DNA of 64,000 nucleotides from Shewanella frigidimarina (GTDB taxonomy: Bacteria > Pseudomonadota > Gammaproteobacteria > Enterobacterales > Shewanellaceae), in NCBI RefSeq assembly GCF_003797125.1, contig NZ_RKKE01000003.1, positions 1-64,000 of the forward strand. Reading direction: 5' to 3'. The notes beneath the pieces were generated by a model. The model saw only the letters and a list, made by a program, of their open reading frames with translations, was not told the origin of the DNA and did not search any database. This document shows positions 19,531 to 28,332 of the stretch, piece after piece. How positions within the stretch are numbered: the stretch's first letter is position 1; each line of letters opens with the position of its first letter. Position numbers and translations under genes: made by a program.

Positions 19531-21138
19531 TTAAAAGCTATTTTGATTGGCTACGGCGCTTACTGATTGTTGTTCTTGGATATAATTGGCAAAAGATGAA
19601 ATGGGTATTGGTTTACTGTAGTAGTAACCTTGGGCAAGATCACAACCAAGTGATGCCAATAATGTTGTCGTTGCACTTCGTTCTACACCTTCTGCTACAA
19701 CGTTACATTTCAAGTGCTTTGACAGAAATATTACCGATTTAACTATCGCCAAGTCAGCATCGCTATGATGAATACTGTTGATAAATGAGCCGTCAATTTT
19801 AATTTGGGTAACAGGAAGGTCTCGCAATAGTTCTAGTGAAGAAAACCCCGTGCCAAAATCATCAATACTGAATGTACCACCTGCGGCAGTAATCTGTGCC
19901 ATGGCATCTTTAGCTTGCTCTACGTTAGTCATCATTGCGCTTTCGGTTATCTCAAACATTATCTTCTGCGATGAATGATTACCCTTAACAAGAGAAATAC
20001 TTTTATTGACCAAATTGGGGTCTTGCAAATCTTTAGCTGATAAATTTAGGTGGATACAGAGAGATAGTCCTAAGGATTCAAAATGTTCAACATCCTTTGC
20101 AACTTGTTGCATAACCCAGTCGGTTATTTGGTTTATTAGAGTGGTTTGTTCCGCGATATGAATAAACACACTTGGCGGGGTGTAACTGCCATCTGGCCGA
20201 GGCCAGCGAATAAGCGCTTCAACACCATAAAGACGGTTGTTGCGTAAATTAATGATAGGTTGATACCAGAGTTCAAATTCTTGTTGTTCAATGGCACGTT
20301 TTAATGAAGCACTGATATTCATTTTTTCGGCAGCATTGTTTTCAAGAGTCAGGTCATAAATAGTGTATAAGGTGGCTAACTTCTTACTTGAGTACATTGC
20401 AATATCTGCTTGTTGTAATAGCAGACCTATTTCATTTGCAAGAATAGGAAAGTGGCTTAAGCCAATGCTTGCACCAACAAGTAAATCGTAGTTTTCAATA
20501 CAAAATGCTGATTCAAGTGCTAAATGGATTGTGTTAATGGTGTGTTGAAGGGGTTCTAATTCTACTTGGGTGACAATGACGGCAAACTCGTCTCCGCCTA
20601 GTCTAAATAACTGTGCATCATCGGGTAAATGTTCAGAGATGTTTTTACCGACTTCGATAAGCAATAAATCACCATAGTAATGGCCTAATGCATCGTTGAC
20701 TTGCTTAAATTTGTTCAAATCAATCAGCAGTAGACTAAATGGCAGCCCAGCATTGACATGCTGGCTTAATGAATCCATTAAGTATTTTCTGTTAGGTAGG
20801 CCTGTTAAGCTATCGTGTAAAGCATTACTACGTTCATTAATGACCAATTTTTCGACTTTTACTAAACTCAATAAACTCAGTCGAGTTACCAAAACGACAA
20901 ATCCTCCTCCACAGAACATAATGATGCAAAAAATGATATCAGATACAGCTAAATTTGATTGTTTACTCAGATAATAAAAAACGCCTAAATAGCCCAACAC
21001 GAAAAAGAAGATCAACCCTCTCAATACTCGCCAGCCAGTATTATTGTCCTTAATACAAATTTTATTTACTGCTCTTAAACTAAAGACCAGCATGCCGAGT
21101 CCTAAAATAAGCATAGATAAAGCCAATATCTGCAACAA
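19531..21138 (-). CDS. GGDEF-EAL cyclic-di-GMP protein
   Basis: A 535-aa membrane protein. The N-terminus has about three hydrophobic segments (1-22, 43-60 and 68-88), followed by a GGDEF domain with an intact RLGGDEFAV active site and an EAL domain with GVEALIRWPRP, IDDFGTGFSSL, IKIDGSFI and VVAEGVER. Both catalytic motifs are intact, so it could make or degrade c-di-GMP; many such proteins act mainly as phosphodiesterases. No periplasmic sensor domain is recognisable. The start is TTG with AGGAAA 6 nt upstream. It stands between katG and an unknown gene without operon partners. Confidence 0.9.
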   Translation of the reverse strand: MLQILALSMLILGLGMLVFSLRAVNKICIKDNNTGWRVLRGLIFFFVLGYLGVFYYLSKQSNLAVSDIIFCIIMFCGGGFVVLVTRLSLLSLVKVEKLVINERSNALHDSLTGLPNRKYLMDSLSQHVNAGLPFSLLLIDLNKFKQVNDALGHYYGDLLLIEVGKNISEHLPDDAQLFRLGGDEFAVIVTQVELEPLQHTINTIHLALESAFCIENYDLLVGASIGLSHFPILANEIGLLLQQADIAMYSSKKLATLYTIYDLTLENNAAEKMNISASLKRAIEQQEFELWYQPIINLRNNRLYGVEALIRWPRPDGSYTPPSVFIHIAEQTTLINQITDWVMQQVAKDVEHFESLGLSLCIHLNLSAKDLQDPNLVNKSISLVKGNHSSQKIMFEITESAMMTNVEQAKDAMAQITAAGGTFSIDDFGTGFSSLELLRDLPVTQIKIDGSFINSIHHSDADLAIVKSVIFLSKHLKCNVVAEGVERSATTTLLASLGCDLAQGYYYSKPIPISSFANYIQEQQSVSAVANQNSF

Positions 21139-21519
21139 TCGCTATTTCCTGTGGTTAGTAAGGGTGAACATTAAAAACGGACGAGCAGTCATTAATGATG
21201 GTATTAATTTAAATGTTAACGTGTGTGGTTAAGTCCGTGTGGGTAGCCTAGAGTCATTAACGGTAGCGCATTTAAATTTGATTACAGTAAATTAACTTTT
21301 AGTGAATAAAATGCCAATAAAAAAATGGCTAACCTCATATAGGTTAGCCATTTAACAATAGTGTATTAACGAACTTTTTGCATAATGAAAGTAAAAAATG
21401 GAATCAATTGTTTACCCACTGATAAGTTATCATTTTTCACCTAATGCCTAATACTCAATCCCAGCGTAACTAACCAAGGCATGGCATCTTAGTTATCGTA
21501 AAAAGTTGCTCTATATTCA
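21139..21519. other. Intergenic region with terminator
   Basis: About 380 bp with no plausible gene. It contains the hairpin at 21311-21353 and, on the right, the promoter side of the GGDEF-EAL gene. Nothing else was recognised. Confidence 0.5.
21311..21353 (-). terminator. Terminator downstream of the 470-aa gene
   Basis: AAATGGCTAACCT (21323-21335) and AGGTTAGCCATTT (21341-21353) form a 13-bp stem with a 5-nt loop. An A run on the plus strand to the left gives a minus-strand T tract. It lies about 170 bp after the stop of the gene at 21520-22932. Confidence 0.75.
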
Positions 21520-22932
21520 TTAGCCGCGGTAACCAAATAATTTTTGTTCCATGATGGCTTTACTGACAGCTTCGGGGACGGCGCCAACCCATTCTCCTTG
21601 ACCGCGGCAAATTTGCTGTAAAATCTCTCGAGAAAAAATATTAAACAAATCAAGATTGCTTGATTCAATACTGGTGATAAAGCCGTTATCGAGCACGTGG
21701 CGGAATAAATAACGCAAATTATTAGGCACGCTGACAGTGTTTAAGTCATTTAGCTCACCCTTTTCATCTCGTTCTGGGTAGACGAATAAACGCGTATTAT
21801 CAGGAAATAACTTACCAAAAGCTTCGAGAATTCCGCCTTCCATCCCACGATAATATTCTTCATCAAAAATTTGTTTAATGTTAACAATACCCACCACAAT
21901 GCCGATTTGCAATTGGGTGTACTGACGGAAATAAGCACGTAATGAGAAATAGCGGGTGTAATCAGAAATCATCACGTTATAGCCTAATAAATTAAGCAAT
22001 TTAACCCGTTCCATAATGTCCTTTTCGGTCATATTGGCATCTTTACCGTGTAAGTCATTCAGTGATATTTCTGCGATTAATACGGTATTTTTATCAGTTA
22101 CCCCTTCTAATGTCGAAAAGGCTTTGTAGCCTTGCTGGATCATATCAACATTAAGGTTGGTAACAGGTTTAAATGAACCTCGAATGGTTAACACGTTCTT
22201 TTTGTACAGCATATCGGCAGGTACCGCGACTGTGCCATCAGCTTTGAACATAATCGCGCGAGTTTTCCAGCTGCGAATAAGATGAATATTCTTTGCTTGA
22301 TTGTCGACATCTTCAAAGTAGGGACCCTGAAAGTCAATACAGTCAATTTCAATCCGATTGGCTTTCATGTTATCGGTTAACGAATCGATAATCATTTTTG
22401 GATCTTCAAAATAATAGTAGCTGGCGTAAATAAGGTTTACACCTAAAATACCTAGCGCTTGCTGCTGAGCTTCAGCGGTATCGTCAAACATGCGCACATG
22501 GACAATAATATTAGAAGGCTCTGCACCAGGGTACATTTGAATCCGCACACCACACCACGCATGGCATTCATTTTTACGATTAAAACTTTTAGCCGATACG
22601 GTTGTTGCGTAACTGAAATAACGTGATGATTTTGAACGAACGCCGCCGACACGATCGACAACAAGGTCAAACTCCTGCTCCATCATTGCTAATACGCGGG
22701 CTTTACTGACATAGCGTCCATCTTCTTGCACGCCGTAAATCGCGTCAGAAAACTTCATATCGTAGGCTGACATGGTTTTAGCTATTGTTCCCGCAGCGGC
22801 GCCAGCCACAAAAAAGTTACGTGCGACTTCTTGTCCGGCACCAATTTCGACAATGGTGCCGTACTTTTTTTCGTCTAGATTTAAACGAAGGGCTTTTTCT
22901 TTGGTGCCACGCGAACTCACTTGCTTATCCAT
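21520..22932 (-). CDS. Conserved protein of unknown function (470 aa)
   Basis: I recognise this as a widely conserved bacterial family of about 470-490 aa whose N-terminus reads YGTIVEIGAGQEVARNFF and AAGTIAKTMSAYDMKFSDAI. Its function is not known to me. From memory, homologues carry conflicting automatic labels (nicotinate-nucleotide adenylyltransferase, TonB-dependent receptor), neither supported by visible motifs. The protein has no signal peptide and no long hydrophobic segment, so it should be cytosolic. The ATG at 22932 has GGAG 7 nt upstream and gives MDKQVSSRGTKEKALRLN; a start 27 nt earlier lacks such a site. It is monocistronic with its own terminator. Confidence 0.75.
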   Translation of the reverse strand: MDKQVSSRGTKEKALRLNLDEKKYGTIVEIGAGQEVARNFFVAGAAAGTIAKTMSAYDMKFSDAIYGVQEDGRYVSKARVLAMMEQEFDLVVDRVGGVRSKSSRYFSYATTVSAKSFNRKNECHAWCGVRIQMYPGAEPSNIIVHVRMFDDTAEAQQQALGILGVNLIYASYYYFEDPKMIIDSLTDNMKANRIEIDCIDFQGPYFEDVDNQAKNIHLIRSWKTRAIMFKADGTVAVPADMLYKKNVLTIRGSFKPVTNLNVDMIQQGYKAFSTLEGVTDKNTVLIAEISLNDLHGKDANMTEKDIMERVKLLNLLGYNVMISDYTRYFSLRAYFRQYTQLQIGIVVGIVNIKQIFDEEYYRGMEGGILEAFGKLFPDNTRLFVYPERDEKGELNDLNTVSVPNNLRYLFRHVLDNGFITSIESSNLDLFNIFSREILQQICRGQGEWVGAVPEAVSKAIMEQKLFGYRG

Positions 22933-23201
22933 ATTATCTCCACACGATAAAATATTCATATCTTAAGGTTACGGCTAACAATGTTATAGCAAGTTGAAAT
23001 ATGCGCTAGTGCTGAAAGGAAAATTGTGTCGATATAATGATGATTTTACGTTATTTGTTACTTTATTGATGTTTAAAGTATCATTTTTACTCAGGTCACC
23101 GATGCTGGTGGCCATAATCGTTATTTTTAGATTAAGCAGAAGATAGCAGCCACCGTTTTAGCAAAATATGGCTGCTATGGTGATGCTATCTCTAGTACAG
23201 G

Positions 23202-24866
23202 TTATCTTGGGACATCCATCATGGTTTGCAAAAACACCGCCGAAAAAGGCGCTTTTTGTTGTTTTTTAATCTGCGGACTTAACCCATTTTCGAATAAAAC
23301 AAATAAATAATCATGACCATTACTGACATTAACTCGTCCCGCTAAGTTTGCAATGCCCAGCATACTGCCAGTTTTAGCAAACACGTGGTTTTTCAACGGA
23401 GATTTATTGAAATAGCGTTTATAGCGCAAAGTACCACTTACACCAGATTGTGGTAACAACTCGAGTAAGAAGCGGTATTCAGGTTGTTGGTATAGGGTAG
23501 TCAGTACACTTAATACATGTTCAGGCGTGAGTAAATTATAACGCGACAAACCAGAGCCATCAGCGATGTTTGCATTTGATAAATCGATGCCAATTGAATA
23601 CAGAATGGTTTTCAATGCTTGGCCACTCCGGGCAAAGTCACTTGGTGCTTGATAATAAACCTCACCCAATTTTTTTAATAAACTGTCGGCAATTAAATTA
23701 TCTGATTTGAGCAACATGGTTTCAAGTAACTGAGGCAAGGCTGCAGATTGGTGGCTGGCGATGACTTGTCTTTGAGCCATAAACTGCGCTTCTGTGTTTA
23801 TTATACTTGCTGTAATGGGTTGCTGATGCACAATGCCTAAAGAAGCCAATTGTTTGGCTACGATCTGTTGCGCGTACAATTGTGGTTCGGTAATAGCTAT
23901 TGCTAAAGGTAACGATTTAGCCCCGACATGACAGCCACTCAGATGATAGCGATTATTATCGAAACGACTTAACGTTAATTGACACTGTGGTACTGATTCC
24001 GTGAGGTATGCAGGAAGCACAACCGCATCAGTTAATGTCTGAACAGCGGGTTTAGCGACAGGTCGGTTGACAATTGGGGTGACAAAATAAGCATCATTGC
24101 TGATTTCAATGGGCCGATTTCCCATCATGGTGATGTTGGCCACTTTATTGTAGCCCGTTGTTGCTAATCGACCATAGACACAATTTTTATCAATGATGAA
24201 AGGCGATATTGGCGCCGCGTAGCAGATCCCTAAATCATCCCATACCCAACCAGGCGCCTGCAGTTGGCTATCTTGCTCGCTGGTTAATACAATATTCCCC
24301 GTAAGCTCAGTAATACCTAACTGACTTAAAGAGGCAAGTAACTGTCGCAAATCTTGGTATTTTAAGGTTGGATCGCCACTAAATTCTATGTAAATGTCGC
24401 CAGAATATATGCCATTTTCAATCAAACTTTTATCCAGCGGTTGCTGGGCTAACGTGGTTAAGCGAGTTTGGTAAGTAAAGTCTTTACCGAGTTGTTTAGT
24501 TGCAGCCAATGCGGTTAATAGTTTTTGAACACTTGCCGGCTGCATTAACGATTGATTGTTGTACTCAAATACTGTTTTTTGAGTCGTCATGTCCCACACT
24601 GTGATGCCTAGCTGTGAATGTGCTGGTTTTAGTAGCTGCAGCATATTATCAAGATACAATGCTGTAGGTTGCTGGTTAATATTATCGCTATTGATTGTTT
24701 GTTGCTGACTCAGTGCTACCTGGCTGGGGACTTCTGCTGCGAGCGATACATTGGGCAGGCTTGAGGTAATAAATGCTCCTAGCAGACATAAGGCTTGAGT
24801 GAACCGCAAAGATGGTTGTTCATGAAAGAAACGAGGCTGGGGGAGACAAAAAAGAATGGAATTCAT
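23202..24866 (-). CDS. dacB: D-alanyl-D-alanine carboxypeptidase/endopeptidase (PBP4 family)
   Basis: A 554-aa periplasmic penicillin-binding protein of peptidase family S13, which trims or opens peptidoglycan cross-links. A hydrophobic segment at about 24-44, ending near SLAAEV, looks like a signal sequence with a long n-region. The active-site triad is visible: SxxK in PASVQKLLTALAATK, SxN in LLKSDNLIADSLL, and KTG in HVFAKTGSMLGIANLAG. Length is above E. coli DacB (477 aa), mostly at the N-terminus. No strong Shine-Dalgarno precedes the ATG at 24866, so the true start could be a little downstream. Confidence 0.92.
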   Translation of the reverse strand: MNSILFCLPQPRFFHEQPSLRFTQALCLLGAFITSSLPNVSLAAEVPSQVALSQQQTINSDNINQQPTALYLDNMLQLLKPAHSQLGITVWDMTTQKTVFEYNNQSLMQPASVQKLLTALAATKQLGKDFTYQTRLTTLAQQPLDKSLIENGIYSGDIYIEFSGDPTLKYQDLRQLLASLSQLGITELTGNIVLTSEQDSQLQAPGWVWDDLGICYAAPISPFIIDKNCVYGRLATTGYNKVANITMMGNRPIEISNDAYFVTPIVNRPVAKPAVQTLTDAVVLPAYLTESVPQCQLTLSRFDNNRYHLSGCHVGAKSLPLAIAITEPQLYAQQIVAKQLASLGIVHQQPITASIINTEAQFMAQRQVIASHQSAALPQLLETMLLKSDNLIADSLLKKLGEVYYQAPSDFARSGQALKTILYSIGIDLSNANIADGSGLSRYNLLTPEHVLSVLTTLYQQPEYRFLLELLPQSGVSGTLRYKRYFNKSPLKNHVFAKTGSMLGIANLAGRVNVSNGHDYLFVLFENGLSPQIKKQQKAPFSAVFLQTMMDVPR

Positions 24867-25504
24867 AAAAGCCTATAACAAGAGTTCAGTAACGATAGGT
24901 TATGTTAGCTGATGATATCCTTGCCTGATACGCATTTGATGATTTTTGGTTATATTTCCTTATTTATGATTATGTAAATTGGTGTTTACTTCATTACCAT
25001 TGGTGTTTTAGTTGGCTAGTTAGCAAGCAATCTTGCTTTATTGCGCAAATTAACAACAAAAAAGCGTACTAAAACCGCCGTTAAGTGAGAAAAATCTTGC
25101 TCATCACCTTGTTAGTCGGTAATTTCTATCAGCTTAACAGAACGCCAAGCTCGCTCACTCTGTCAGATTTAGATGCCTAAGAGCTGCAATAGTACAATTT
25201 TACAGCATGTTGTGGCGTGATATAAGTTGATTAGAGCGGATAGACTGACCAGGATAAACCATCTAACAATGATATTTATCATTGCAAAGGTTATCTCGTT
25301 AACACTATCGATATTGCGTTAAAAGAAACATCATCAATTGAGGTTGAAGTTACTTATTCCCTCAATTTATCAGTAAACATGGCATGTGTTACTTGCTAAA
25401 CAGTTGAACAGCGTACTTACAATTACAATATATCGCTGTGATGTTTTTTAAATTTGATCCCATTACTGATTATCGTAATGGCCACCCATTTTAAGGAGGA
25501 TGCC
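24867..25504. other. Non-coding region between divergent dacB and pssA
   Basis: About 640 bp with short broken frames only. CAATGATA-TT-TATCATTG (25267-25284) is a perfect 8-bp inverted repeat resembling a shortened Fur box, about 220 bp before pssA. Nothing else was recognised. Confidence 0.45.
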
Positions 25505-26818
25505 TTGCTGGATAAGCTAGGTGGTATTGCCCTAAATGCAGATGCTGTGTCTTGGTTGCTTAAGCCAAAAGATTTTAAGCAAGCCTTACTAACTAAAATT
25601 GCATCGGCAACATCTTCAATTTACATCGCAGCATTATATGTTGAAGATGATGAAGCTGGCCGTGAGGTATTACAGGCGTTATTAGACGCAAAAAACCAAA
25701 ACCCACAATTAGATATCAAAGTGTTAGTTGATTATCATCGTGCACGCCGAGGCCTAATAGGTCAAAAGGGTGACAGTGGTAACTATATTTTATATCGTCA
25801 ATTAATGGATCAAGCATCGCACCCGTTTGATATTGTCGGTGTACCGGTAAAGTCTCGCGAATTTATGGGTGTACTGCATCTTAAAGGTTTTATCATTGAC
25901 GACACTGTTATTTACAGTGGTGCGAGTATTAATAACATTTATTTACACGAGCAAGAAAAATACCGTTTCGATAGATACCATGTTATCGATTGTCCTGAAC
26001 TAGCACGCAGTATGCGTGACATGATAAAGCAGGATATTGTTAGCGATCCTGCCGTGAGTGTTTTAAGTCAAGCGGCAGACAATGAAGATAACCCTGAAAA
26101 GAACGATGTAAAAAGTTTTAAACATCGTCTATCACAGGCTCGTTATCAGTATACCTCTACAACAGTGGGTAATCGTGTTACGCCATTGATGGGTTTAGGT
26201 AGAAAAAACAACGAATTAAATGACACTATTGTTAAGTTGGTTGATTCGTCGACTAAAGAGTTGTTTATTTGTACGCCTTATTTCAACCCGCCGACAATTT
26301 TAACTCGTGCATTAGCAAGACATCTGCGTGATGGCAAAAAAATTGATATTGTTGTCGGTGATAAAACGGCGAATGACTTCTACATTCCGCCGGATCAAGA
26401 TTTTTCAACGATTGGTGCGTTGCCGTACATGTACGAGCAATCACTGCGTAAATTTGCCAAAAATCAGCAATGGGCTATTGAGAACGGACAACTGAATATT
26501 CATCTATGGAAAGATGGTATTAACAGTTTTCATTTGAAAGGCATCAGCGCCGATAATAGAAAACATCTGATAACAGGTTCGAACCTAAACCCACGAGCGT
26601 GGGCATTGGATTTAGAAAATGGCTTATTATTGCATGATGAGTCAGGATGCTGGAAAGAGTCGTTTATCCAGGAGCAGCAATATATCTTGCTACACACTGA
26701 GCGATTATTCCATTACAGCCAAATTGATACTTTGCAGAAATACCCTAAACCGGTGAAAAAAATCATGAATCGAATTCGCCGTTTAAAAGCAGACTTTTTA
26801 TTACGCCGTATTCTATAA
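25505..26818 (+). CDS. pssA: CDP-diacylglycerol-serine O-phosphatidyltransferase PssA
   Basis: A 437-aa phosphatidylserine synthase of the phospholipase D superfamily, the first committed step to phosphatidylethanolamine. Both HKD motifs are present: VLHLKGFIIDDTVIYSGAS and SFHLKGISADNRKHLITGS. TPYFNPPTILTRALARHL and GDKTANDFYIP match E. coli PssA closely, as does the basic C-terminus RRLKADFLLRRIL. I place the start at TTG 25505, since AAGGAGG lies exactly 5 nt upstream and MLDKLGGIALNADAV fits the family. An ATG inside the same stretch is out of frame. The gene ends at a strong terminator. Confidence 0.95.
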   Translation: MLDKLGGIALNADAVSWLLKPKDFKQALLTKIASATSSIYIAALYVEDDEAGREVLQALLDAKNQNPQLDIKVLVDYHRARRGLIGQKGDSGNYILYRQLMDQASHPFDIVGVPVKSREFMGVLHLKGFIIDDTVIYSGASINNIYLHEQEKYRFDRYHVIDCPELARSMRDMIKQDIVSDPAVSVLSQAADNEDNPEKNDVKSFKHRLSQARYQYTSTTVGNRVTPLMGLGRKNNELNDTIVKLVDSSTKELFICTPYFNPPTILTRALARHLRDGKKIDIVVGDKTANDFYIPPDQDFSTIGALPYMYEQSLRKFAKNQQWAIENGQLNIHLWKDGINSFHLKGISADNRKHLITGSNLNPRAWALDLENGLLLHDESGCWKESFIQEQQYILLHTERLFHYSQIDTLQKYPKPVKKIMNRIRRLKADFLLRRIL

Positions 26819-26840
26819 TTTCCTCCTAATGCATTTATCA

Positions 26841-26872
26841 GTTCATCACCAATATTGGTGATGAACTTTTTT
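26841..26872 (+). terminator. pssA terminator
   Basis: A perfect 26-bp palindrome, GTTCATCACCAAT and its complement, is followed by six T. It lies between pssA and the DTW-domain gene. Confidence 0.88.
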
Positions 26873-26889
26873 CATCTCAGAGTTGCCAA

Positions 26890-27693
26890 ATGTCAGAACT
26901 GCCGAGTAAACCCACTAAAGCGCCAATTCATGCAGTTCACCGTTTGCATGAATATCGAAAATCCTTGTCGACGAAGCCTTTTGGAGCGCGAGGGAAGAAG
27001 CTTGTTAGATGCAATTTGTGCCTCTTGGGTGAATTATTTTGCACCTGCAAACATCGTCAATACTTAAACACCAATACCAGTTTTATGTTGATTATGTATA
27101 ACGATGAAGTGTTGAAACCAACCAATAGTGGTAGGTTGATTGCCGACTTAATTCCTGACACTCATGCGTTTTTATGGACTCGAACCGAGACAGACACTGC
27201 AATGTTGGCCTTATTATCTAATCCAACATATCAACCCTTTTTAGTGTTCCCACAACAATATGTTGAAAACGATCAAGTCGTCGTTGAGCAAATAACGGCC
27301 ACTTCATTAACCACTGAGCAGGGCATAACTAAAATACCTTTGTTGGTGATGCTTGATGGTAGTTGGCGTGAAGCCATTAAAATGTACCGTAAAAGCCCGT
27401 ATTTACAGCAAATGCCAGTGCTTTCATTTGCACCAGAAACTTTAGCAACTTACGCTCTTCGTAAAGGCAGTCATGATTTTCAACTGGGCACGGCAGAAGT
27501 CGCGGCAATGGCATTAACCGCAGCTCAAGAGCCTCAAAATGGTTTAGCATTATCGACTTGGTTTGACTTATTCGTAGAATCTTCATTGCTTGGGCGTAAC
27601 CGTCGAGCAAAAGAAACCTTAACGCCTATTGCTGAGTTTATTAATGCTTTTAAACAAGCATTAAAAGCCAGTCATGAGTGCGCTGAAAAATAG
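26890..27693 (+). CDS. tapT: DTW domain protein, probable tRNA-uridine aminocarboxypropyltransferase
   Basis: A 267-aa DTW-domain protein. Members of this family transfer a 3-amino-3-carboxypropyl group from S-adenosylmethionine to uridine 47 of tRNA (TapT, formerly YfiP). The DxTW-type motif appears as LVMLDGSWREAIKMYRK. A zinc-like cluster CNLCLLGELFCTCKHR lies at about residues 41-56, and ALRKGSHDFQLGTAEVAA is the typical distal motif. The N-terminal 30 residues are unconserved and basic. It has no obvious operon partner; pssA upstream is separated by a terminator. The gene name is by family, with the paralogue group not resolved. Confidence 0.82.
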   Translation: MSELPSKPTKAPIHAVHRLHEYRKSLSTKPFGARGKKLVRCNLCLLGELFCTCKHRQYLNTNTSFMLIMYNDEVLKPTNSGRLIADLIPDTHAFLWTRTETDTAMLALLSNPTYQPFLVFPQQYVENDQVVVEQITATSLTTEQGITKIPLLVMLDGSWREAIKMYRKSPYLQQMPVLSFAPETLATYALRKGSHDFQLGTAEVAAMALTAAQEPQNGLALSTWFDLFVESSLLGRNRRAKETLTPIAEFINAFKQALKASHECAEK

Positions 27694-27843
27694 CTTAGTC
27701 GGCGCCAAACGGTTGCATATTTTGCTAAATTACGCGATGCTAACTGAACCCCAGTGGTGTTAGTTATTGCAATGAGGTTACAAGATTTACTTAGGTAACA
27801 TTCTAATCAACAGGATTTTATTAAGGACCGTTTCGTACACATT

Positions 27844-28203
27844 ATGGAAGAGTTGATAAACAGTGCTAGAGAGATAAATACTAAAAAATTAGTTGTTTTG
27901 TGTCGTCTTGAACCCGGTTGTTTAGGGCCCGATGGTGCTGAGCATATCAACACCTTTTGCCAAATAGCCGAGCGAGCATTAGTAAACTTAAATGCTGATG
28001 TGTGTCATTGGTTTCTTGCGCCTCGCTTAGACAAAAGCTTAGTAGAAATTCAATACAGTCTTGCAGGTAAAGTGTTGTCTCGTGACAAAGCGGTTAAGTT
28101 TATTGGTTCTTTCGATCAAGATCTTGATGACATAGAAGAGCGTTTTGAAGATAAGTTGACCCAATTGATTAATCAATATATTGCCCGTAAACGGCAAACG
28201 TAG
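27844..28203 (+). CDS. Small conserved hypothetical protein (119 aa)
   Basis: A 119-aa acidic soluble protein that I do not recognise. It begins MEELINSAREINTKKLVVLC, has two cysteines in LCRLEPGCLGPDG, and ends in a charged helical region (DIEERFEDKLTQLINQYIARK). It has no signal peptide or membrane segment. Codon use resembles the flanking genes. The Shine-Dalgarno is poor (AAGGA about 15 nt before the ATG). It lies between the DTW gene and recQ on the same strand, and a lineage-specific role is likely. Confidence 0.65.
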   Translation: MEELINSAREINTKKLVVLCRLEPGCLGPDGAEHINTFCQIAERALVNLNADVCHWFLAPRLDKSLVEIQYSLAGKVLSRDKAVKFIGSFDQDLDDIEERFEDKLTQLINQYIARKRQT

Positions 28204-28332
28204 GTCATGTGTTTTACATTCCTTTCATAGCACTTTAGACCGTATGTTAACTATTCCCATAGTGCTAAAGCTTACCGTTTTATCAATTATCGTATAATCC
28301 TATGTTGTTTGGGGTTAACAACAGGATTTTAT

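Noticed and set aside
25454..25504. Upstream start for PssA
   Set aside because: The ideal AAGGAGG at 25493-25499 would lie inside the gene; the TTG start at 25505 fits both spacing and family length.
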